DNA of 42,146 nt, from the NCBI GenBank assembly GCA_903857665.1, contig CAIOFV010000135.1, positions 1 to 42,146 of the forward strand, given 5' to 3'. Below, piece after piece: positions 8,323 through 16,288 of the stretch; position 1 is the stretch's first letter; each line of letters starts with the position of its first letter. Made by a program: the position numbers and the translations under genes. This stretch comes from an uncultured Myxococcales bacterium (GTDB lineage Bacteria; Myxococcota_A; UBA9042; DTJE01). Under the pieces are notes generated by a model. That model saw nothing but the letters and a program-made list of their open reading frames with translations. It did not search any database and was not told the DNA's origin.

Positions 8323-10584
8323 CTGGAAGCGCCCCTGCCCCCCGCATTGGAATCCGGCGAAGGCCAGGGCGACCTGGGCCGCCAGATCCACCGCATCCGC
8401 TACGTTCTGGAAAAGCGCAAATGGTGGACCATCGGCACGCTGGCGCTGGTGATGGCGACCGTCGTGCTGGTGACCCAGCGCCAGCCCCGCATCTACCGCG
8501 CGTCGTCGTCGGTCATCATCGAGGCGTCGCCGCCCCGCGTGCTGTCGGGCGTCAAGGACGTCGTCGAGCTGGGTTCGTCGAACTACTGGGCGCTGCGGGA
8601 CTACTTCCAGACGCAGTACAAGGTCATCATCGGCATGGACGTATGCAGCCGGGTGGTCGAAAAGCTGGGCCTGGACCAGGAGCCGGAATACCTGGGCATG
8701 GCCCCCGGGGAAACGCTCACCGACGACGAGCGCCGCGAGCGCCTGGTGAACCTGACGCCCGCCCGGGTGCTGCAGGCCCGCCTGACCGTCGAGCCCATCC
8801 GCGACAGCATGATGGTGCTGGTGCACGCCGACGACCGCGACCCCAAGCGGGCCGCAGACCTGGCCAACGAGGTCGTGTACGCGTACCGGGCCCAGAACAT
8901 CGAGTACCGCCGGTCGGTGACCTCCGAGGCCAACGGCGACCTGCGCGAGATGGTGGACAAGTACCGCCAGCGCAAGGAGGAATCCGACCAGGACCTGCTG
9001 GGCTTCGAGCGCAAGAACGGCGTCGGGTCGTTCGCCAGCCGCCGCCAGATGCTGGAGGACCGGGTCAAGTTGCTCAACGAGCGCCAGGGCCAGTTGCTGA
9101 TCCGCAAGGCCGACCTGGGCGCCCGGGTCGCGCGCATCGCCCGGATCTCGACCGCGGACGACCTGTTCGCGGTGCCGCTGGACGCGATCCTGAACAGCGG
9201 CCTGGTGTCGGGGCTGAAGGCCAAGTACGTGGACCTGCGGGACCAGCGCAGCAAGGACGCGATCCAGTACGGCGAAAAGCACCCCCGGATCGTGTCGCTG
9301 GACGCCCAGTTGGCCGAAATGAAGTCCACGCTGAAGCGCGAGGTGGACACCTACCTGCAGTCCATCCGTGGCGACCTGCAGGAGACCATCGCGGGCCTGC
9401 GGGAAGTGGACACGCTGCTGGACAAGGCGAACGCCGACCTGGGCGAGCTGGCGGCCCTGCAGGTCGAATACAACGCGCTGGCGGAACGGAAGAAGGACAG
9501 CGACGGCGTCTATGACCAGGTGCGGTCGCGGTTCACCGAAATCAGCCTGTCCGCCCAGGTCGAAATGAACAACGTCCGCGTCAACGAGATGGCCACGATC
9601 CCCGTGAAGCCCATCCGGCCGGACCTGCGCCTGAACCTGGCCATCGGCCTGATGGCGGGGCTGCTGCTGGGGCTGGGGCTGGCGTTCCTGGTCGAGCAGT
9701 TGGACACGTCGGTGAAGGATCGCGAGGAGGTCGAGTCCCGGACCGGCGTGCCTTGCCTGGGCCTGGTGCCGTCCATCCCGGGGCCACGCAAGAAGGGCAG
9801 CCGCCGCAAGGACCAGACGCTGCAGGAACGCGACTTCTACGTGCTGCAGAACCCGAAGTCGGTGATCAGCGAGGCGCTGAACACCATCCGCACGAACCTG
9901 ATGTTCGTGCTGCCCGACCGCAAGATCCGGACGGTGCTGGTCACGTCGGGCAGCCCCTGGGAAGGCAAGTCCACCGTCGTGATCGCGATGGGCATCACCC
10001 AGGCGCGCTACGGGGCCAAGACGCTGCTGATCGACGCGGACATGCGCCGGCCGCGCCTGCACCGGGCGTTCGGCGTGACCGCGGACACGGGCCTGTCCAC
10101 GCTGCTGCTGGGCGGCGGGAACCTGGACACCGCGATCCAGCACACCGACGTGCCGAACCTGGACATCCTGCCATGCGGGCCCGTGCCGCCGAACCCGGCC
10201 GAGCTGCTGCGCCAGGACAGGGTGCACGGGCTGCTGGAACAGTTGGGCAAGCGCTACGACACCATCATCCTGGACTCGCCGCCGGTCATTCCGGTGTCGG
10301 ACCCGCGCATCCTGGGCGGGATGGTCGATGGCGTGCTGCTGGTGGTCAAGTTGGGCCACACGACGGTGGATTCCCTGTCGCAGGTCCGCCGGGAGCTGGC
10401 CGCCGTCGGCGCGCCGCTGCTGGGTACCGTGCTGAACGACCTGGACATCCGGCGGCCCGGCTACTACGGCTACCGGTACGGCTACGGCTACGGGTACTAC
10501 GGCCGCTACACGTCCTACGAAGCCTACCCGTCCATCGAGAACGAGGACGGGCCCGCGAAGCCCGAGCCGGGCGCTGGGGAGTAG
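8323..10584 (+). CDS. Wzz/GumC-type polysaccharide copolymerase with BY-kinase domain
   Basis: 753 residues fusing a chain-length-determinant domain to a bacterial tyrosine autokinase, which together control export and length of a surface polysaccharide. TM1 is at about 34-51, followed by a long periplasmic region with coiled coil, and TM2 at about 437-457 after the PxxP segment IPVKPIRPD. The cytoplasmic kinase has Walker A SPWEGKST with K549, Walker A' LLIDADMRRP and Walker B TIILDSPP. Near the C-terminus is a tyrosine cluster of about a dozen Tyr alternating with Gly and Arg, the usual autophosphorylation tail. The frame has no ATG or GTG near the beginning; CTG at 8323 is chosen because AGGAGGG lies 5 bases upstream, and TTG at 8347 is the alternative. 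No wzx, wzy or export-channel gene lies beside it. Confidence 0.88.
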   Translation: MEAPLPPALESGEGQGDLGRQIHRIRYVLEKRKWWTIGTLALVMATVVLVTQRQPRIYRASSSVIIEASPPRVLSGVKDVVELGSSNYWALRDYFQTQYKVIIGMDVCSRVVEKLGLDQEPEYLGMAPGETLTDDERRERLVNLTPARVLQARLTVEPIRDSMMVLVHADDRDPKRAADLANEVVYAYRAQNIEYRRSVTSEANGDLREMVDKYRQRKEESDQDLLGFERKNGVGSFASRRQMLEDRVKLLNERQGQLLIRKADLGARVARIARISTADDLFAVPLDAILNSGLVSGLKAKYVDLRDQRSKDAIQYGEKHPRIVSLDAQLAEMKSTLKREVDTYLQSIRGDLQETIAGLREVDTLLDKANADLGELAALQVEYNALAERKKDSDGVYDQVRSRFTEISLSAQVEMNNVRVNEMATIPVKPIRPDLRLNLAIGLMAGLLLGLGLAFLVEQLDTSVKDREEVESRTGVPCLGLVPSIPGPRKKGSRRKDQTLQERDFYVLQNPKSVISEALNTIRTNLMFVLPDRKIRTVLVTSGSPWEGKSTVVIAMGITQARYGAKTLLIDADMRRPRLHRAFGVTADTGLSTLLLGGGNLDTAIQHTDVPNLDILPCGPVPPNPAELLRQDRVHGLLEQLGKRYDTIILDSPPVIPVSDPRILGGMVDGVLLVVKLGHTTVDSLSQVRRELAAVGAPLLGTVLNDLDIRRPGYYGYRYGYGYGYYGRYTSYEAYPSIENEDGPAKPEPGAGE

Positions 10585-10612
10585 GGCGAAGGGACCGGAC
10601 CTGCCCCCTGCG

Positions 10613-11230
10613 TCATGCCTCGCGATACAGCCGGGAACGGATCGACGCGAAGGTGCGTTCGGCAAGGGGCGCCGGCCAATGGCCCTGTCGGGCATCTGCG
10701 AAGGAGCAATCGGCGCGGGCCACGGCGAGGCGTCGGGCCAGTGATTCCGGGTACGCGTCCGGGGATGTGCCCTCGCTGCCGGCCGCGCCCCAGTTCTTCA
10801 GGAACGCCGCCACCGCGGGTGCCTCCGCGACCAGCGGGTTGTAGAACAACTCCTCGTCCGGGTCGTCGCCGACCTTCAGCAGCAGCGTCCCGTCACGGTA
10901 AGCCTTGATCCGCAACGCCTCGTCCACCGGGCGGACCAGCGCGACGATCGTGGCACGGGGCAGGGCGGCGGCTAGCGCGTTCGAGCGGGCGAAGGCGCGA
11001 CGCACGTCCTCGGCGATCAGCGTCACGGTACCGGGGGCGTCGGGTCCGCCCGCCAGGTCGCCCACCAGCCACCGGTCGAACTCGCGGGCCTCGGCCGGGT
11101 AGAGGGGCGGGATCCGCGAGGCGTCGAACGGCGCGTAGCCACCCGTCGCCAGCACCGCGTCCAGCGCCGCGTCGATTTCGGCCCGCGTCGCGCCGCGGAG
11201 GAAGAACTGGGCGTAGCGGAGGGTGGTCAT
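10613..11230 (-). CDS. Conserved-looking hypothetical protein downstream of purB
   Basis: 205 residues, cytoplasmic (no signal peptide or membrane segment), not recognised. The ATG has GGAG six bases upstream. The sequence has clear codon bias and a mixed alpha/beta pattern, including an FFLRG opening, a VTLIAEDVRRAF helix and a LLLKVGDDPDEELFYNP segment. It starts 44 bases after purB ends, on the same strand, so the two are probably co-transcribed. It converges on the BY-kinase gene with 28 bases between stop codons. No function is proposed. Confidence 0.7.
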   Translation of the reverse strand: MTTLRYAQFFLRGATRAEIDAALDAVLATGGYAPFDASRIPPLYPAEAREFDRWLVGDLAGGPDAPGTVTLIAEDVRRAFARSNALAAALPRATIVALVRPVDEALRIKAYRDGTLLLKVGDDPDEELFYNPLVAEAPAVAAFLKNWGAAGSEGTSPDAYPESLARRLAVARADCSFADARQGHWPAPLAERTFASIRSRLYREA

Positions 11231-11274
11231 CGTGGGCTCCGCGGAAGCCAGGCTGCGGCCGGGTCCGGTCCGAC

Positions 11275-12579
11275 TCACGCGACGGGATCGGGGGTACGCC
11301 GCGCGAAGATCGCGTCGGTGAACTTCAGGTGCTCCGCCAGCGCGAAGCACGCGCCGATCTCGTCCTCGGAGAGGCGCAGGCGCACGTCCGGGTCGGCCAT
11401 CAGGTTGTTTTCGAAGGTGCCGTCGCCCTGGATGGCCTTCATCGCGTTGCGCTGGACCAGCCCGTAGGCGTCCTGGCGCTTCATGCCGCGGCGGACCAGC
11501 GACAGCAGCACCGCCTCGCTGTGGATGATGCCGCCCGAGCGGGCCAGGTTCTCGGCCATGCGGTCCGGGTGGACCACCAGGCCCTTCACGATGCCCGCGA
11601 GGCGCTTCGTAGCGAACTCCAGCGTGGCGGTGGCGTCGGGGGCGATGACGCGCTCGGCGGACGAGTGGCTGATGTCCCGCTCGTGCCACAGGGCGACGTT
11701 TTCGAACGACGCCAGCGCGTAGGCCCGCAGCAGGCGCGCCTGGCCGCAGACGTTTTCGCACATCACCGGGTTCTTCTTGTGGGGCATCGCCGAACTGCCG
11801 CGCTGGCCGCTGCCGAAGGGCTCGTTGGCCTCGCCGACCTCGGTGCGCTGCAGGTGGCGGATGTTCAGCGCGATGTGGTCCAGCACGTTGCCGGCCAACG
11901 CGATCGCCGCGAAGAACGCCGCGTGGCGATCCCGCGCCACCACCTGCGTGGCGGCCGGTTCGACGCCCAGGCCCAGGCGGGTCAGCACGCGGACTTCGCG
12001 AGCCGGGTCGCCGAAGGCCAGGTTCCCTACCGCGCCGGACAGCTTGCCCACCCGGATTTCCTGCGTGGCGGCGTCGAACCGCGCCAGGGCCCGGACGGCC
12101 ATTTCGCGCCAGCCCAGCGCCACCAGGCCGAACGACGTCGCCTCCGCGTGCATGCCGTGCGTGCGGCCCGCCAGCGCGGTGCCCCGGTGGCGTTCGGCCA
12201 GGTCCATCAACGCGCGTTCCAGGTTCGCCAGTTCCTGGCGGCAGTGGCCCGCCGCCTCCACCAGTTGCAGCGCGAACGTGGTGTCCAGCACGTCCGAGGA
12301 CGTGAGGCCGTAGTGCAGGAACCGCGTCACGTCGCCCGCCTGTTCCTCGACGTGGGTCAGGAACGCGATGACGTCGTGGCGCAGCGTCGTTTCCAGGGTG
12401 TCGATGCGATCGGGGTCGATCGCCACGGTCTTCCGGATGTGCGCCGCGTTGCCCGTCGGGGCGATGCCGTCCTCTTCCAGCGCGTCCAGGTAGGCCACCT
12501 CGACGCCCAGGAAGAGGTCCCAGCGGCGCTTCGAGGACCAGGTTTCGCGCATCCGCGCGGTGGAGTAGCGATCGATCAT
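11275..12579 (-). CDS. purB: Adenylosuccinate lyase
   Basis: 434 residues. PurB cleaves SAICAR to AICAR plus fumarate and adenylosuccinate to AMP plus fumarate in purine biosynthesis. The fumarase/aspartase-superfamily signature GSSAMPHKKNP is present, as are HYGLTSSDVLDT in the N-terminal domain and GRTHGMHAEATSFG with the catalytic His region. Length matches the short bacterial type (about 430). ATG start with AAAGGA 7 bases upstream; a longer open frame upstream (to 12984) is a shadow of the preceding gene. It follows the pseudokinase-FGE gene by 28 bases and precedes the 205-residue unknown, suggesting one transcript. purL is also in this window but 13 kb away, so the purine genes are not clustered. 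Confidence 0.96.
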   Translation of the reverse strand: MIDRYSTARMRETWSSKRRWDLFLGVEVAYLDALEEDGIAPTGNAAHIRKTVAIDPDRIDTLETTLRHDVIAFLTHVEEQAGDVTRFLHYGLTSSDVLDTTFALQLVEAAGHCRQELANLERALMDLAERHRGTALAGRTHGMHAEATSFGLVALGWREMAVRALARFDAATQEIRVGKLSGAVGNLAFGDPAREVRVLTRLGLGVEPAATQVVARDRHAAFFAAIALAGNVLDHIALNIRHLQRTEVGEANEPFGSGQRGSSAMPHKKNPVMCENVCGQARLLRAYALASFENVALWHERDISHSSAERVIAPDATATLEFATKRLAGIVKGLVVHPDRMAENLARSGGIIHSEAVLLSLVRRGMKRQDAYGLVQRNAMKAIQGDGTFENNLMADPDVRLRLSEDEIGACFALAEHLKFTDAIFARRTPDPVA

Positions 12580-12607
12580 CGGCGTGTCCTTTCGGTGAGG
12601 GGGCGGA

Positions 12608-15205
12608 TCAGCGGGTCGCGTCCGCGCAGCAGCGGAAACCGTCCATGCCCTTCGGCATGAAGTGCTTGGTGCTGTAGGCGCAGCCGGAACCCCTTCCGGT
12701 GCTGGCGTCGCCGCCGTGCAGCCGGCCGTCGGAGGCCATCTCGCCCGCGTTGCCGACCAGGTCGAAGACGCCCTCGGCGGTCTTGCAGGCCGGGGAGGCG
12801 CCGGTTTCCAGCATCGGGCCGGCGACGTTGCAGGCGCCTGCGGCGGGGTCTGCCTCGCCGCAGGCATGGGACCACTCGGCGCTGCTGCACAGGCGCTTGT
12901 TGTCCTTCTTGCACAGGCCGATCGCGCCGCCGGCCGACACGCCGGTCTTCGGCTTCTGGCCCTTGCCCGGGTACTCGTATGCATCGACGCAGAAGGCCGC
13001 GTCGGCGGGCTTCACCTTGCCGTCCACCGCGGCCTTGGCGTCGGTCACGATCTTCACCATGCCCGCCGGGCAGGTGAGCGCGGCGGCCAGGGTCGGCTTG
13101 GCTGCCGGGGCCGGTGCCGCTGCGGGCGCCGCCGCGGGCGCCGCCGCGATAGCCGGTGCGATAGCCGGTGCGATAGCCGCCGCGGGAGCCGCCGCGGGAG
13201 CCTGTACCGCCGCGGCCGCCGCCGCCGGGGCGGGTGTGGTCGCGGGCGTGGGAGGCGTCTCGGGAACCGGGGCCGGGGCCGGCTTCGGGGCCACGGCCAC
13301 GGGCTTCGATTCAGGCCTCTTCGCCACGGCAGGAAGCACGTCGTCGGAACCGCTCTGCCCATTCACGTAAAGGGCCACCGCGCCGCCGCCGACGGCCACG
13401 ACGAGGCCCAGCAGCACCACGAACGTGACCCAGGAACCGCCCTTCTTCGTCGGGGCGGGCGCCGGGGGCTTCGGGGTGTACAGCCTGGGTACAGGGGCCT
13501 TCGCCGGCTCGGCCTTCATCGGTGCGGCCTGCGGGATCGCCGGCGGGACCTGGGGCGGCGGCAGGGACGACGGCTGCGCCATCGACGGCTGTGCGGCCGC
13601 GGGCGTCGCAGCCACCTTTTCCGGCTCCTTGACGCCGACCTTCGCGTTCCGGGCCGCCTTCTTGGCGGCCCGCTTGGACAGTTGCTGCTGGCCCTGCACC
13701 TTTTCGAACGGCGCCATCAAGGGCATGGGCGGTTCCGGCGGTTCGACCAGCGATTCCATTTCCAGCATCCCGTCCCCGGCCGCCTCGACGGGCATCGGGG
13801 GCGGTTCCTCGCCGGCTGCCGCGGCGCCGCCGGGCAGGGGAGGCATTTCGTCGCCCATCACCTCGATGCCCTCGAGGGTCTCCTCGCCGGCACTGGGTGC
13901 GACCTCGATCCCGTCGGTCTCCTCGACGTCCAGGACCAGGGGTTCCTCCTCGACCGGGACGGCCTCGATCTTCGAGCCGTCCATCTGGAACGCCATCGGT
14001 GCGATCACGGTCTTGTCGTCGTCGTACATCGGCAGCGTGGAGGAGGCTTGCGCGGGCTGCGGCGCCGCGGCGACGATGATGTCCTCTTCATCCGTCGGGG
14101 CCTCGGCGGGCGCCTCCTCGAGGACGGCCTCGGGCGCAGCCTCGACGATCTCTTCCACGGCCTCGACCGTCAGTTCCTCCTCGAGGGCCTCGGGGGGCGG
14201 AGGCGGCGGTTCCGGGATCGGCTCGGGCTGGGGCGTCGGCGTCGGCGTCGGTGCTGGAGCGGCCTCGACGGAAGGATCGGGTGTGGGCTGCCCGAGGTAC
14301 GTGGGCAGCGGCGTCACGCCGGACTCCTCGCCGGGCGCGCGGGGCGTGACCTTCAGGGCCCGGAACGACCCGGTTTCGTGGCCCCGGCGGATCCACAGGC
14401 CCTCCGTTTCCACGATCGCGACGGCCTCCCGGAAGGCCTCTGCGAACTGTTCGACCGAGTCGAAGCGGTTGGCCGGGTCCTCGGTCGTGGCCACCAGGAA
14501 CAGGTCGTCCAGGCGCCGGGTCAGTCGCGGCACCTGCGCCGACAGGGGCACCCCGGGCTTCACCGGGCTGATCGCGAGGATCTCGCCCAGGATCAACGCC
14601 AGGGCGTACACGTCGGTCTGGGGCAGTTCGACGGTCGGGTCCGTCAACTGCTCGGGGCCCCGGTAGTAGTCGCTGATCGGGATCTGGTCGCCTTCGGCCA
14701 GCGCCTTGACGACCAGGTGGAACGGGTCGGACGCCACCAGCCGCTCGGGCAGCACGAAGAAGTTTTCGGGCTTGAGGTTGCCGTGGATGGCCCCGGCCCG
14801 GTGGATTGCCAGCACGCTTTCGAACATGCGCTGGGCGAAGGACCGGATCTTCGGCAGCGGGAAGGATTCGCCGCTTTCGTCGTGGAGGTCGATGACCTGC
14901 CGCAGCGACATGCCTTCCACCAGGGCACACGTCAGGAAGTGGACGCCCGCGTCCTCCTGGACTTCCTGGATCTTCAGCAGGGAGGGATCCTGGAAGGTGC
15001 GCGCGCGATACAGCCGGCGGAGGTTCTGCTCCCGGAAGGACGACGTGAAGAGCTCGGGCCGGAACACCTTGACGGCGACCGGCAGGTCCAGCGCCAGGTC
15101 CAGGGCCTTGAACACGAAGCCCGAGGGCCCCTCGCCCCGCCCGAACACCAGGCGATACCGCCCCCCCAGCTTGGTCCCGATCGCCGGCAGCTTCACCGCG
15201 TCCAT
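12608..15205 (-). CDS. Pseudokinase-like / FGE-like membrane fusion protein
   Basis: 865 residues. Residues 15-262 have a Ser/Thr kinase fold pattern: a Gly-rich loop, VAVK with K46, HGNLKPEN at 141-148, YRGPEQL, and DVYAL at 198. However, the catalytic loop reads HGN where active kinases have HRD, so the Asp is Asn143, and the DFG is replaced near 169-172 (LAEG). It is therefore probably a pseudokinase. A long acidic Pro/Ala/Glu linker follows, then one TM helix (about 592-615), an Ala/Pro-rich stalk, and a C-terminal domain (710-865) of the formylglycine-generating-enzyme/SUMF1-like family with CPAGMVKI, AFCVDAYEYP, RLCSSAEW, GVFDLVGNAGEM and GFRCC. The kinase part would be cytoplasmic and the FGE-like part outside. 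ATG start with GGAGGAGGG 5 bases upstream. Likely first gene of an operon with purB. Confidence 0.8.
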   Translation of the reverse strand: MDAVKLPAIGTKLGGRYRLVFGRGEGPSGFVFKALDLALDLPVAVKVFRPELFTSSFREQNLRRLYRARTFQDPSLLKIQEVQEDAGVHFLTCALVEGMSLRQVIDLHDESGESFPLPKIRSFAQRMFESVLAIHRAGAIHGNLKPENFFVLPERLVASDPFHLVVKALAEGDQIPISDYYRGPEQLTDPTVELPQTDVYALALILGEILAISPVKPGVPLSAQVPRLTRRLDDLFLVATTEDPANRFDSVEQFAEAFREAVAIVETEGLWIRRGHETGSFRALKVTPRAPGEESGVTPLPTYLGQPTPDPSVEAAPAPTPTPTPQPEPIPEPPPPPPEALEEELTVEAVEEIVEAAPEAVLEEAPAEAPTDEEDIIVAAAPQPAQASSTLPMYDDDKTVIAPMAFQMDGSKIEAVPVEEEPLVLDVEETDGIEVAPSAGEETLEGIEVMGDEMPPLPGGAAAAGEEPPPMPVEAAGDGMLEMESLVEPPEPPMPLMAPFEKVQGQQQLSKRAAKKAARNAKVGVKEPEKVAATPAAAQPSMAQPSSLPPPQVPPAIPQAAPMKAEPAKAPVPRLYTPKPPAPAPTKKGGSWVTFVVLLGLVVAVGGGAVALYVNGQSGSDDVLPAVAKRPESKPVAVAPKPAPAPVPETPPTPATTPAPAAAAAAVQAPAAAPAAAIAPAIAPAIAAAPAAAPAAAPAPAAKPTLAAALTCPAGMVKIVTDAKAAVDGKVKPADAAFCVDAYEYPGKGQKPKTGVSAGGAIGLCKKDNKRLCSSAEWSHACGEADPAAGACNVAGPMLETGASPACKTAEGVFDLVGNAGEMASDGRLHGGDASTGRGSGCAYSTKHFMPKGMDGFRCCADATR
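13146..13202. repeat. 12-bp short tandem repeats in the Ala/Pro stalk
   Basis: GCGATAGCCGGT is repeated almost three times from 13146, followed by GCCGCCGCGGGA twice to about 13202. The repeats encode the alternating Ala/Pro/Ile stalk between the membrane helix and the FGE-like domain, so stalk length could vary by slippage without loss of frame. Confidence 0.8.
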
Positions 15206-15247
15206 GGGTTCCCTCCTCCACACGTCGAGCGGACCGTAATCGGAGGG

Positions 15248-15276
15248 AGGTTAACAGAACGATCCGGGCGTGACAA
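15248..15276 (-). promoter_or_regulatory. Promoter for the pseudokinase-purB operon
   Basis: Read on the minus strand: TTGTCA (15276-15271), a 17-base spacer and TAACCT (15253-15248), about 43 bases before the ATG at 15205. Confidence 0.4.
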
Positions 15277-15339
15277 GCGGGGGAAAGGGCTTTGCGGGCG
15301 GGGAGATCCGCATGGATTGGGGAGGTCCCGGAACCGGGG

Positions 15340-15368
15340 TTGACAGGGGTCGATCCTGGGGGTTCCAT
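15340..15368 (+). promoter_or_regulatory. Promoter for the SRAP gene, probably giving a leaderless mRNA
   Basis: Consensus TTGACA (15340-15345), a 17-base spacer and TTCCAT (15363-15368). The ATG at 15375 is only 6 bases after the -10, about where transcription should begin, and no Shine-Dalgarno sequence precedes it. Confidence 0.4.
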
Positions 15369-15374
15369 CGTGCC

Positions 15375-16166
15375 ATGTGTGGCCGTTTCAAACTGGTGGC
15401 GCTGGACGAGGAGGCCGCGGCCGGGCTCGGCGTCCCGTTCATCCCTCCCAACCCCCGGTACAACATCGCGCCGACCCAGTCGTCGCTGGTCGTGCGCGTG
15501 GGCGCCGGTGGTGGACGGGAGTGGGCCGCCATGCGCTGGGGCCTGGTGCCGTCGTGGGCGGTGGACATGTCCGTCGGCGCCCGGATGATCAACGCACGTT
15601 CCGAAACCGTCGCCACCCGGCCCGCCTTCCGGGACGCCTTGCGCCGCCGCCGCTGCCTGGTCCCCGCCGACGGCTTCTACGAATGGTCCGCACGGGAGGG
15701 AGGCCGTCGCCAGCCCTTCCTGATCCGTCGCGTGGACCGGCGCCCCTTCGCCTTCGCGGGCCTGTGGGAACGCTGGTCGCCCCCCGACGTCGAGCCGGCT
15801 TGCGGTGTACTGGTCGAATCCGCTCGCGGTGAGCCTGCCGAATCCGCTCGCGGTGAGCTTGTCGAATCCGTGGAGACGTTCACGATCCTGACCACCTCGC
15901 CCAACGCGGTCCTTTCCCCCCTTCACGACCGCATGCCGGTGATCCTGCCCCGGGCGGCGATCGACGCCTGGCTGGACCCGGGCCTTCAGGACGCGGCGGT
16001 GCTGGGTCGCCTGTTCGTCCCCGCCCCCGATGCCGAGTGGGAGGCCGTGGCCGTGGGGCCCTTCGTGAACCGCCCGACCCTCGACGCCCCCGTCTGCGCC
16101 GAACCCCTGGCCGGGGACGATGCCCGCGGCGGCGGCACGCCTGGCGGCCAGCTGGACCTGCTGTAG
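15375..16166 (+). CDS. SRAP-family (HMCES/YedK) abasic-site crosslinking protein
   Basis: 263 residues of the SOS-response-associated peptidase family, which forms a protective thiazolidine crosslink between Cys2 and abasic sites in single-stranded DNA. All family marks are present: MCGRF with catalytic Cys2 exposed after Met removal, PRYNIAPTQ, MRWGLVPSW, MINARSETV, CLVPADGFYEW with the conserved Glu, and SPLHDRMPVIL with the conserved His. Between GLWERW and TFTILTT is an extra segment of about 28 residues encoded by a 24-bp repeat (15792-15863), in a surface-loop position. The MC start is fixed by the mechanism; there is no ribosome binding site. A weak hairpin (GCCCGC 16166-16171 with GCGGGC 16185-16190) follows the stop. 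The flanking genes do not suggest an operon. Confidence 0.93.
   Translation: MCGRFKLVALDEEAAAGLGVPFIPPNPRYNIAPTQSSLVVRVGAGGGREWAAMRWGLVPSWAVDMSVGARMINARSETVATRPAFRDALRRRRCLVPADGFYEWSAREGGRRQPFLIRRVDRRPFAFAGLWERWSPPDVEPACGVLVESARGEPAESARGELVESVETFTILTTSPNAVLSPLHDRMPVILPRAAIDAWLDPGLQDAAVLGRLFVPAPDAEWEAVAVGPFVNRPTLDAPVCAEPLAGDDARGGGTPGGQLDLL
15792..15863. repeat. 24-bp repeat inserted in frame in the SRAP gene
   Basis: Three 24-bp units at 15792-15815 (degenerate), 15816-15839 and 15840-15863, plus a partial unit beginning GAATCC at 15864. The last two full units share GAATCCGCTCGCGGTGAGC. The insert encodes 8-residue steps (EPACGVLV, ESARGEPA, ESARGELV) and keeps the frame open. The TGAGCTTGTCGAA core resembles short repeats dispersed in many GC-rich bacterial genomes (from memory). 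Confidence 0.85.
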
Positions 16167-16212
16167 CCCGCCCCCTTGCGGTGCGCGGGCGCTGGCCCTC
16201 CTGCGCTGCGTA

Positions 16213-16241
16213 TTGACCGTGTTTCGCAGGGGCCTGATACT
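16213..16241 (+). promoter_or_regulatory. Promoter for the decarboxylase-lipoprotein pair
   Basis: TTGACC (16213-16218), an exact 17-base spacer and GATACT (16236-16241). The predicted leader is about 41 bases and includes AGGAG before the ATG at 16289. It is among the clearest sigma70-type promoters in the window. Confidence 0.55.
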
Positions 16242-16288
16242 TCCGCCCTGACAGCCGGTTTCTCCCGGCCATAGGAGCAGGCAGACAC

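Noticed and set aside
15264..15374. Earlier SRAP start at about 15270 from the longer open frame
   Set aside because: The family mechanism needs Cys2 right after Met, satisfied only at 15375.
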